Source of the DNA: Acanthornis magna
Taxonomy: Eukaryota; Chordata; Aves; Passeriformes; Acanthizidae
Direction of reading: 5' to 3'
Assembly (NCBI GenBank): GCA_036785705.1
Contig: JAWUZG010000056.1
Coordinates: forward strand, 18,358,501 to 18,422,500
Length of the DNA stretch: 64,000 bases
Part shown: positions 12,201 to 24,200 of the stretch, piece after piece
Position numbering within the stretch: the stretch's first letter is position 1
How the letters are laid out: each line of letters starts with the position of its first letter
Notes under the pieces: model-generated
What the model saw: only the letters and a program-made list of their open reading frames with translations
Told to the model about the DNA's origin: nothing
Databases searched by the model: none
Made by a program: the position numbers and the translations under genes

Positions 12201-15200
12201 CTTAGGGATCGTCTCGTCCCACCCCTGCCGTGGGCACCTCCCACGTCATTCCAGGAGTGTCCGCAGGGCATGGATGTGGCTGCAGGAATTCAGCAGAGCC
12301 AGGGGGAAAAACAAGGAGCTGGTGGAGCACTCACAGCAAACCCCGCCGGGATCCGCAAGGAATTTTCCCCAGGAAAACACTGGAAAAGGGAATTTGCTCC
12401 AATCTGGAGTCATTAGGAACAGCCCTGAGCCAAACATTGGGATCTCCAGTGGTGGGTGAGGATGTTGGGAAGGAATTTTCCCCAGGAAAACACTGGAAAA
12501 GGGAATTCCCTCCAACCTGGAGTCGTTGGGAACAGCCCTGAGCCAAACGTTGGGATCTCCAGTGGACATTGGGAATCTCCATGCTCTTCAGAATACGGGA
12601 GCTGCTCAATCCCATCGCCCCAACAAGGATCCCATCTTCCAGTCGGGATATTCCTGGGACACCCGAACATTTTTCCCACTTTTTCACAACCACAACATTC
12701 AACCCAGCGAACCAAAGGAGGAAGAGCGCAGGCCCCGAGGAATTCAGCCCTTCCTTCCAGGCGATCCCAAAAATACTCGGCACCACGAGCTGTCGGCAAC
12801 TCCCGCTCCCAATGTGTGAGCCCAAAATAAATGGGATTTTTTTTTTTTTTTTTTAGCTTCCCAAAAATCCTATGGATGCAACCGTCCGAGTCTGGATCTC
12901 CGGATAAACAGGAGCTCTTTTGTTCCCCGCGGCCCTTCCCAGCAGCTGGAAAAGCCACCGGCACAGATGTTCCCTGTTAGACCAGGAATGGTCATCCCAA
13001 AAAAATGTTGCTCCTCTAAAGACAAACATCCCATTCTTTCATCCCATCGCTCCAAGCCGGAATTGCTCACCCAAGGAAAAGCTCCCGAATCCAAGGATTC
13101 TCATGGAAACACTTCCTGTCTTACGGCTTTAGTGTTAATGTGGGAATTCGTGACGGGAAAATTATCTCCAGCTGGAGTTGTCCTCGGCATCGTTCAGGAG
13201 CTCAGGGAAATCTGGGATCTTCTGGGAATTTGCTCGTTTTCCACACTGTCCGTGCCCATTTGGTCATGGGGAAGAGGGAGAAGGTGGAATAGAGGGAAGG
13301 GGACGGGAAAAGACCTCGAGGATGGGAAGGAATAAAGGTTGGGGCTCCTCAGAAAATAAAGATCTCATGGTGGAATTCCTAATTCCCACAGAAATTACGA
13401 TAGATGGAATGCAATGAACTCCTCGGAGCAGCTCCACCTTGATGTGGGAGGATTCCTGCAGGAATCCCCTTGGAGAATTTTCCATGAATTAATATTCCCA
13501 TATGATCACGGCACCCGCTAATAAATATCCCCAAAAACCACTGGATTTGGGGTCGGATCATCCCTTTGGGATGACGAGGCAAACCCGAACCCATTCCCCA
13601 ATTCCAGGAGCTCAAAGGAAACCCAAATATTCCCAGCCTCTGCCGCGAATGCAAAGGCTGGGACAGAATTCTTGTCTCCCAAAAACAATGGAATTGTTTT
13701 CCCTTTTCGGTTAAATGGGAATGATTCATGAGCTGGAGCTGTCAGATCCTCATGGAAACTTGGCAGCTCCGGGAAAGGCTTTTCCAGCTGTTTGGAAGGT
13801 GTTTGTGGGGATGCTGCTCCACTCCCCAGCTCCCAAACTTTTCCTTTTCTTGCCTTTAAATTCTGGGTTTTTCCCTTAAAAGAAATAAAGGAGGGATTTG
13901 GGATGGGTTATCCCAAATCATCCAAAATATCCAAATAATCCAGATCATCTGGAGCATCCTGCCACAGAAGGCAGACATTCCTTGCTTTTTCCACGGTTTT
14001 CCCCTCCAAGCACCCTCGGATCATCCCAAATCTCCCTCTTTTCCCCTGGATTCCCTGGGAACAACTTGGCCAAAAAACGAGGCTTTAAAGGAAAATGGGA
14101 ACCAAACAATTCCTCCTTCTGCTCCCTCTCCGTGCCCTGCTCCTGGGGAAAACAGGGGAAAAAAACAGGGATTAAGTGAGAAAAGCTCAGACTGCTCCGA
14201 GCAGGCTGGGGATGTATTTTTAACTTTCATCCCAAAAAAAAAAAAAAAAAAAAAAAAAGAGGAAAGGAAAACCAGGAATATCCGAGGATCTCGAGCTGTG
14301 CTCTGCAAGCAAAGCCCAGTGCCAGGTCCTGATTCCCAATGTCCTGTCCGGGCTGGGAACTGGGAATGGGGGGCTGTGTCCATGTCTGCGGGCTGGGAAA
14401 GGCTCCCGAAGGGCAAAATCAGGGAATCATGGAATGGTTGGGGTGGGAGCCACCTGAAAGTTCATCCCATTCCACCCCTGCGCTCCAGGACCAGATCCGG
14501 GACATGAGCCTGTCCTGATCCCCGTCCCGATCCCTGTCCCGACCCCCGTCCCGATCCCTGCCCCGATCCCTGTCCCGATCCCCGTCCCGATCCCAGCCCC
14601 GATCCCCATCCTGATCCCCGTCCCGATCCCTGTCCTGATCCCTGTCCCGATCCCGGCCCCGATCCCTGTCCCGATCCCTGTCCCACCAACCCCCCGGAGC
14701 AGTCCTGGCTGTTGTTTTTCCAAAACTTCCCAGTGTTTTCCCCACTTTCCTTGAAAAATGAAGCCTAAACATTCCCAGCCCTCTCCAGCTGCTCCGTATC
14801 CAGCCGGGAATGGTTATTCCCAATTTCCCCCACGGGGATCCAGGACAGGATTGGGACAGACAGGGTCAGAGCAGCTCCAGCGGTGACAAATCCATGCCCG
14901 GACACCAAATCCCAAAACCAGCGGATGACGGGAGCGAACCCAGCCTGAGGAACTCTGGAATACCGTGGGCAGCGGGAATGACACATTCCCGTTTTTCCCG
15001 GTGTCATTTTTCCCGTTTTTCGGGATGCTAAGGAGGAGTTTCCAGGCGAGCCCTGTCCGAGTTTCTCGGATCCGCCGGGATTTTCCATGGAGCCGTTCGG
15101 AGCTGCTCTCTGGGATCTGTGCATTTCCAGAAGGTCCTTCGGGATCTCCAGCTTCCCTCTGGACATTCCCAAGGCAAACTGGGACTCCCATTTTCCCCGG

Positions 15201-18200
15201 GAGACTCTTCCCAGTCTCCCATTCCACCCCAAACGAACCCTTCTCCCTCGGAAGCACCGCCGGATCCCAGATCTGTTGCCACCCCATCCCTGGAATGCTC
15301 AAATCCACCTCTGGAATTGTCCCCTCCAGCAGAGGGGCTGGAATCACCCAAACCATTCCATAATTTTCTCAAAAACGCGGCCAAAACAAGGGAAAAATCC
15401 CCAAAAAATCCAGGGACAGGGTGGGCTGCTCCGGATCCTGCATCCAGCCTGGGAGGGAGGGAGAGCCGGGAGCAGACATTATGGAATTCTCCGCACTTCC
15501 TACCCTTCCACCAAAATATTCCGAGCGCTCGGGCGGCGGCCAAGCCACAGGAGAATTCCAGCCAAGAAAACCTCTGGCAGGAGCAGGGAAGCTGCAAACC
15601 CTGGAAGTGTTTTTCCAGATCAGCACAATTCTGGCTTTCAATCCGCCCGGACGATTTTTTCCCTCTTTTTTTCCCCCTCCTCCTTTTCCCTCCGGCCGGG
15701 CTCGGACCGGGAATGTCTGATCTGTGCCCGGAGGAGCTGCGGGAATGGGGCTCGGGGTGTCCCTCTCCAGAATTCCTTGGAAAAGGAGTTCCCAGGGAGG
15801 GGTTCTGGGGTCGGAACATCTTTGGACACATGGGATCCGAGCTCGGGATAGGGAGAGCAGCATCCAGCATCCCAAAAAGTCGACCCGCAGGTGATTCCAG
15901 AGGGGATCTGCTCCCAGTCCGGCGGATCCCGGTCTCGGCTGGCTCGGGAATTCTCTGTTTGTTGTTTTTACGGCTTCACGGTGCCAATGGATGTTTATTC
16001 CCAAGGCTTTCCTTCCACAGCCACTTCTCCTCCAGCTTCTTTTTTGGCAGAGCTGGGAATTTTCGCTCCAGGCACTCATTCCATGGAGAATCCCGGATCC
16101 GGCTGTCCCAGGGAGGCACAGCATTCCCTCCGGACCCTTTTCCCTCTCCTCCTGTCCCTGGACCATGGAAATCCTGGAGGAGGAGGGAGCAGGTCCTTCC
16201 TCAGGGAATGCCACAGCTCCTGGAATGATGGGAAGCAACCCAAGGCAAAAAACGGGAAGGGGGAGATGAAAGATTAAGGGAATTTTTTCCCTTTTTTCCC
16301 CTGCTCTTCGACCTCCAGGAACATTTTTCCCCAAATTCCCTGCGATTCCAGGGAAGAGCTCCCATTCCCATGGAAGCTCTCAGGTTTTAAGGGACACACA
16401 TCCCACACTTGTGGGAGCTCTTGGCTCATTTTTTCCCAAAGAAATCCCAAAACCTGCTGGGATTTGGGATTCACCCCTAAATCCCCCGAACGATCCCCTC
16501 CAGACTTCCAGGAATTCCCTCTCCTTATCCCAAAACTCCTTCCAGCTCACTTTGTCCCAAACACACCGCAGTGCAGGGAGCTCTCGTTTTTCCCACTTTT
16601 CCCAAAAATTCCTAGCCCAGACACTGGGAAAGCTCAGATCCCATAATCCCAGGTACCCCTGCTCCAGCCGCGGGGAGCTGCCATTCCACAGAGCTCTGGT
16701 GTTTTTTGGGATGAATTCCAGAAACCTGCCATCATCTTTTCCATCCCCACTCAGAGCTCCATGGAAAAGAGGGAAAAAGTGTGGAGAGGGAGGTCTGGAA
16801 AGCTCTCGCCGCTCTGGAAACGAAGTCAAATCCCAAATGGATGAGCTTTTCCAGAGTTAAACATCCGAGTGGAATTTTCAAAACCCAAATGGATGAGCTT
16901 TTCCAGAGTTAAACATCCGAGTGGAATTTTCAAATCCCAAATGGATGAGCTTTTCCAGAGTTAAATATCCGAGTGGAATTTTCTTCCCCCCGGAGCTTAA
17001 TAACCTGAATTCTTTCCTCACGGATTTTCCTCATGGATTTTCCACTCTCTGGGATGCGCTTCCAGCCCCCACGTGCGAGTCTGGGTGGCTCTTCAAAAGC
17101 TTTGGAAAAAGGGGGGAAAAAAATCCCCAACTTTAAAAAATACCTGGAAAATCAAATCTGTTTGGATCCGCTCAGCTATTCCTTTGTAAATATCGATAAA
17201 AATAGATAAATACAAAATTCTTGGAAACCATTCCCAAACAATTCCCGGCAGCCAAAAGCAGCATTAAAAGGCTCAGACTGAAGGGGAGGTGCCAAAATCC
17301 TCGGATTCCGCACTCGGAATGTGGCAGCTGGATCCCGGCGCGGCCACTGCTGGGATTCTGGGAGAACCGCGGAGCCTCTGCTGTATTCCAGTGGAATTCT
17401 GTGGAATTCTCTGGGGTGGGATGGGATTGGAAGACACTCACTGGGAATTGGGGTCTCAGAACCTCCCCCATTCCTTCTGTGGGAATAATTCCTTTGGCTC
17501 CTGGAATGATTATCCAGCTTCTGGAATGATTATCCCGCTCCTGGAATTCTTATCCCGCTCCTGGAATTCTTTTCCCGCTCCTGGAATTCTTTTCCCGCTC
17601 CTGGAATTCTTATCCCGCTCCTGGAATTCTTATCCGGCTCCCTCTGCACATCTTTGGTTTTTATTCCAGAGGTTTCCTTCGCTCCCACATTTCTCCTTTA
17701 ACCGGAGCGAGCCGCTGGCTCCGTTTTTTAGCTGCATCCATGTATTTTACGGGAATTCTGTCCTGCTAAATTGCGGATTCCAACAGCGCTGTCCTGAGCT
17801 TTTATCCGCAACCATCCATAGGATTCTGCTGGGAAAATCCCGTTTTTTCCACGCAGAGGAACCAACAGAAGGAAAAACTAAAGATCCTGCGGATGTCGGC
17901 AGGAAAAGTTGGGAAAAGTTGATGAGAAAAGTTGGGAAAAGCTGGTGGGAAAATTGGGAAAAGAAGCCAGAGCTGCTCTTTGCTCCAGTGTCCTGCTTGG
18001 GAAAGCAGGAAAAAATTCCCCATCTCCAGGGAATTCAGCCCCTGGCATGGAAGAAAGGGATAAGAGACCCCCAAATATCCCAGGAAGCGCAGCCCCTCAG
18101 CTGGGATGGAGCCTGAAACAGCTCCTCCGGATAAAACCGGGATGAGAATATTCCCAAAATTGGGGTTTTCCGGCAATTCCCTCTGAGAGATTGGAAATTC

Positions 18201-21200
18201 CTGCAGACACTGAATTCCAAAATTTTCCTTTATCCACTGGTGTGGTTCTCAGGAAAAGCAGACCCTGAGCAGAGGGAGGGAATGGCACAAAAATCCCGGA
18301 AAAAATCCTGGCAGCTCTGAGCACTTCCCCAGAGCACGGCTCCTCCATGGAAAACAGAAAAACCAGGATGGCCTGGACCCGAATTCCAGTGGGATCCCAG
18401 ATTTCCTGAGTCTGAGGAATCGGGATCCAGCCCGGAGCACCCACCAGGACACAGCTCCTCCATCCCCACCCCTCCCGAATTCCCAAGATTCCCTAATCCC
18501 ACCCAAAATCCCTCTTTTTTTAAGGAAAAGCTTTCCAGGCTCTAATTTGTGCAGCACCTCCAGGAGCAATCCCAGCCTGGAATTCCCACCCCAGAATGGG
18601 AATGCTGGGGGAGATTATCAGGTTTGGCTGGATCGCTGTGGATTCCCGCAGAAATTCCCGGTGAAATTCCCACGGAAATTCCCACGGAAATTCCCGGTGA
18701 AATTACCACGGAAATTCCCGGTGAAATTCCCGGTTTTCCGGCGTGCGCTCACCATTTCTTCCCGCCGATGTCGTGCTGCTGCACGGTGTATCCGAAGAAA
18801 GCTTCCCGGGATCCCGCGATGATCCGCGGCCTGGCGGTGTCGATGTTGAAGGAGTCGCCGGATCCTGGGGAGAAAGGGAAGGATCTGTCAGACAAAAGGC
18901 AGGAAAACGCAAATTCCACATGAATTTTCTCCCTGTTTTCCCAGAGATTTCCCGTTTCGAGGAATATTTCTATTTCTTGGAGGGTTTCTGTTTCTTTTTC
19001 CCGGGAAAACCTGGGTGGGCTCCAGCCGTGGAATTATTCCAATCCCAAGCGGAATAATTGGGACTCGCTCCAGGTGCTCCAGCTTGGGGTTGGATTTGAT
19101 AATTCCAGAGGCGCTTCCGACCTCGCCCATCCCAGGAAAACTGCTCCCGAAATGGTTTAGGGAGTCCCAGGAGGATCCCTCACGGAGCGGGGAAGGTTTG
19201 ATCCCATTCCCACCCCAGCCGGGAGGGAAATTCCAAAGCATCCCAGCCCCACCTCACCTGCAGCTTCCCAAAATTCCTCTCTCCATCGCCGAGTTCCCAA
19301 GGAATATCCAGCTCCTGGGATGGAGCTTGGAGCTCCTTTAGGATATAGAGGCCCCTGAATCCCTGGAATTCCAGGGAAATCCCATTCCCAGCCCACCCCG
19401 ACAGCTCATCCTGGGAATCCCCTGGAGCCGGGGTGGGAATGGGAAGGGAAAGGAGCTCATCCCAGTCCCCTTGGAATCTCCGCCAGCCGTGGACGAGCCG
19501 GGATGGATTTGGCCACTTCCGTGTGCCCACAGGGATCACGGGATGGGATCCATGGAATCCCGGCTGTTCCTGAGGGTTTTCCCAAGGATCCAAACCTGGA
19601 TTCCCTTTTCCTCTCAGAGCAGGAGCTGGTGCTGCCGAGGAGAGGCCACTCCAGAGGGGGATATCCCTAAGGATGGAATTCCAGCCGGGATTGATTTTGG
19701 GGCTCGCTGCTCTCCCCAAGGATCCTCGGGAAAACGCCCCTTCCCACAGAACAGCAGCAGCAGAATTCCCAGTCCTGGGATCCTGGTGCTCGCAGCCCCC
19801 ACGGGACAAATTCCATGGAAGTTTCCTGTCCCGGGAGTAAATTTTGGGGAATTTTCTGGCAGCTCCTCCCCTCTCCAGGAGCCAGATCCAGGTGGGAAGC
19901 CAGAACATCAGGAATCCCCCCAGGACCGGGATGTTTCAGGAATTCTGGAGATGCCCCTTTGCTATCCGTGGGAAGCACAGAGGGACACAGCCCAAATCCC
20001 CGGAGAGACGGACACGGATAACCGGGAAATCCTGGATTTGGTTCCCTTCCAGGCAGAGAGGAGCTGCCGGGAGCTTCATTCCAAGAAAAACCTCGGCATC
20101 CTCTGCCAGGACAGCGACAGGAGGCTCACGTTTGGAATTGCTAGGGATGCAAAGGAAAAGTTGGCACTGCCGCTGCCCAGGTGGGAAAATCCAGGCTGGG
20201 AATATTTGGAGAGATAGGAATGTTCGAGATAAAGGGAATATTTGCCATCCTGGGAACAAATCCGCTCCTGGAGCAGGGAATGGCGGAACCCGGCCAAGGA
20301 TCCCGAGGTGCAGGAGCTTCCAAATCCTACAGGAAGAAATTCTAGAAAGCAGGGATAAAAAAAAAAAAAACCGGGAGACAGGGATGGGAGCCAAGATATT
20401 TTGTGGAGCGTTGACCTCGTCTGACATCCCAAAGAAATGGGAACCTTTTCCCAGTTCCCTACTGGAGAAAGGGAAGCTGGGATTGGGCATGGAATGATGG
20501 GAAAGGGAAAGGGGGAAGGCCATGGAGAGCACCCTGGAATTGGGGGGAATTCCGGGAAAGGGATTTTGTATTTCCAGCAATAAATTCCAAGATCCGGAAG
20601 CATCTTGGGTAGGGAGGAAGCATCGGAGAGGGCGGGATGGGTTTTCCTTCTGATTTTCCTGGATTTTGCACTGCAGACCCCTGAGCAGGGGAGAATTTTT
20701 GGGAATGGGAGCACTGGGATAAATTGGGGAATCCCATTCCATGGCCCCTCGGTTTAGGAGCTCACAGTGCGGCTGCAGCTCCTGGAAAAAACTTGGAAGA
20801 GGAACAGAAACCCTCCAAGAAACAGAAATATTCCATGAAATGGGAAATCTCTGGGAAAATCTGAGAAAAATCTGGGAAAATCTGAGAAAAGCTCCTGCTG
20901 GAGCATCCCAAACCCAGGAAACAGGGAAGGCCGTGGGGATGGAAAAGCAAAAAACCCGGAAGAGAAGATTCCAAGCAACGGATGGAACCTCAGAATTCCA
21001 AAGGAAAGAAAGGAATGAAAGAAATATCGGGAATATTCTGGCTCCGGCTTAAATGAGAAGTTTAGGAGAGCTTATCCAGGAGATTTAGGACCCAGAGGGA
21101 TTTTCCTGCCAGGAATGGTGTCACTGTCCCCAAGAAGTGACCAAAAGCCCCAGGTTTTCCCTGGAATTCCAAGGGGAGGAAGCCTCACATTCCCCCTTTC

Positions 21201-24200
21201 CTTCCTTTGGAGCTCCCGGAGCATCCGAACTTTCGATTCTTGTCAGGACAAAGATTGGAAAAGCGGAAAAAGGAAACATTTGGGAAAGGAGAATGGGAAC
21301 AAAATCCACCTCTCCTGCCAGGATAAAAGTAAGGATAAAAAGAACTCCTCCCTGGATGGGAAATCTCCGGGATGGGGATGATTCCAAAGAATGCAAATCC
21401 TTTGGGATTCCCAGCTGGAAAAGGGATTCTGGGAAGGGCCCTGCAGCATTCCCGTGATGCCCCAAGCCTGGCTCTGCTTCCATGAGAATTCAGGGCTGGA
21501 TTTTGCTGCCTTTGCTCCAAAACTTTCTGATTCCGGCAGCTCCCGGAAGAATATTCCGGATTTTGTTTCGCTGTCGGGAAAATCCAGGCTTTTCCCTGCC
21601 CTCCGGCACCGCCACGGCTCCGGATGGAGCTCCTGGAGAGGGAATATTTAGCTGAGTGAGGAAAACTCCATAAAAAATAAAGGATATTTGGGAAAAAAAT
21701 CGGGGATTTTTTTCCTCCGGGAAGCAGGGTGGGCCACGTGCGTCCCTGCAGCTTGAATTCCCGGGAATCCCTCTTTGCCAAGGAAACGCTGACGGCTCCC
21801 AATTCCCCTCCCATCTCCAAGCCGGAGTTTGTCAGCAGCTCCTGGGGAAAATCCCGGGATTTGGGATTCGGTGGCTGCTGGATGGGGAGCCAGGGAATGC
21901 TGGGGAAGAACAGAGGCTCAGTCATGCCGGAACATTCCCAGTTCCCCACAAAATCCGTGAAAATTTCCCACAAAATCCCTGGCAAACAGCTCCGGGGCTT
22001 TGCCGCACCAGCACCTTGTGCTTCCAGAATTCCGGCTTTTTGGGGCCCCCCAAAACTCGGGAATGCGGCGATCATCCATTAGTGACAGCGCCAATCGAGA
22101 ATTAATTACGGCAGCGCTTCCCAGGAAAATTCCAGGAAATCCATAGGCCGTGGGGGGGGAAGGCTTCTCAGAATTCCAAGAACCTCGGGAGGTTTTTATT
22201 GGATCTTTCCTGGCTAAATCCTGGATGGACAACTCAGCCCCGCCCACTGTGCCGCCACCCAAAATGAGGTCCCCACCATTCCGAAGGATTCCCAAGGATC
22301 CTTGGGAATTCCCAATCGGAATGTGCCCCATGGAGCCAACGCAAGGATTTCACCCTTCGGAGAGGGAAGGAGCCAATTCCTTCCCTGGAAAACCAAACTG
22401 GCGACGGAAAACTGAAGTTTTGGAATCTCAGCGCATCCTCCTGGAATTCCCACCTTCCCTGGGAAGTGTCCGCGATCCTGTTCCCACGGGAAGTGTTTAT
22501 GGACAAGAGCGGCTCAGAATTCCCTGGCCGGGCTCTCCCTGTTGGATCCTGCTGGCTCCGGAGCCTCGGAGCTGCTCCGAAGTTTGGGGACACCTCGGAG
22601 TGTCCTGGGATGGAGTTTGGGCAGGGAATGTCACCGGGAGGGGACAATCGCCAGGGAATTCTGGGGCGATGGAAAAGCAGGGACAGAGCTCATGGCCAGG
22701 ATTCTCTCAGGGCTATGGAGAGAGCCAGGAGAGGAATTTCCTTGGGAAAAGCACCCGGGGCAGGGAGCAGAGGGAGCATTCCCAGGGATGCACAACCCAT
22801 CCCATCCCATCCCATCCCATCCCATCCCATCCCATCCCATCCCATCCCATCCCATCCCATCCCATCCCTGAGCTCAGGGAGATCGCACACTTCCACAAAT
22901 TCCTTTGGATCCAGGTGTGGAAACAGCAGCTTTATCCCTGGGAAAATAAATCCACCGGGAGCAAACACATCCTGGTCTGGAGACACCACGGAATGCTGGG
23001 ATCAGGAATCCTTCCCACCCCGGGCAGGAACATCCAGGGGGGGAAACACTCAGGGATGGAAATGGGAATTCCCACGGGGAGAAAGATCCCAGGGCAGAAA
23101 CTCCCGAGGATGGGAAACACTGCGGGGACTCCTGAGGGCAGAAATCCACGGATACAGAAACATCCAGGGGCGGAAACATCCATGGAGAGAAACACTCCAG
23201 GATGGGAATGGAAATCCCTGGATACAGAAATCTCTGGATGCAGAAACATCCATGGAGAAAAACACTCCAGGATGGGAATAGGAAATCCCTGGATACAGAA
23301 ACCTCTGGATACAGAAACATCCATGGCAGAACCACCCGAGGATGGAAATCCCTGTGGACACAAATCCCTGGATACCGAAACATCCATGGCAGAACCACCC
23401 AAGGACGGAAAGGGAAATCCTTGTGGACAAAAACATCCATGGAATGAACACCTGGATCCAGAAACATCCATGGAATAAACACCTGGATCCAGAAACATCC
23501 ATGGAATAAACGCCTGGATCCAAAAACATCCATGGAATAAACACCTGGAACCAGAAACATCCATGGAATAAACACCTGGAACCAGAAACATCCATGGAAT
23601 AAACACCTGGATCCAGAACTCACCCCGGGCAGAAACCTCCATTCCATGGGCAGAGCCCCCGGCAGGGATCATTCCCATCCATCCCGAGGCGGAATTCCCG
23701 AGGTGCCACATTCCCAAATTCTCCCCGCCGTCTCCCCGCCCCACACACACTTTATGGACCAGCGGTGTGTCCGTGGGGGAATTCTCCCCTCGGACTCTGT
23801 CAGCTCCCAGGATTTTTCCAGGATCCCATTCCAGCGCCGCGGCCACGCCGGCAGCCGCACATCCCTGCACACATGGTCCCAATTATTCCAGGAAAAGCAG
23901 CCCCGCCGCGGCTCCCTTGAAAGGATCCCCCGGCAGAAAGGGAAAAAATCCCTAAAAGCGGCCATAAAAACCCCAAGCAGCCTGGCGCGTTTTCCAGCAG
24001 GAAGTTTGGGAATGTTTGCAGCTGGAGGAGGCGCGAGCCGCCGGCCGCGCTCCCGGGAGTGGGGAAAAACTCTTTTTTCCCTGTTTTTTTCTCCGCCTTT
24101 GGCGGCTCCGAGCGCGGGCTGCGGGCGGGAGGATTCCAGATGGGATTGCAGCGGGAATGACCGCGGCTCGGGAGTCTGTTTTTCCAAGGAAAACCCGAGC

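Noticed and set aside
23030..23625. CRISPR-like spaced repeats
   Set aside because: Units are contiguous and degenerate with no unique spacers. A eukaryotic minisatellite fits; the same applies to the other arrays.
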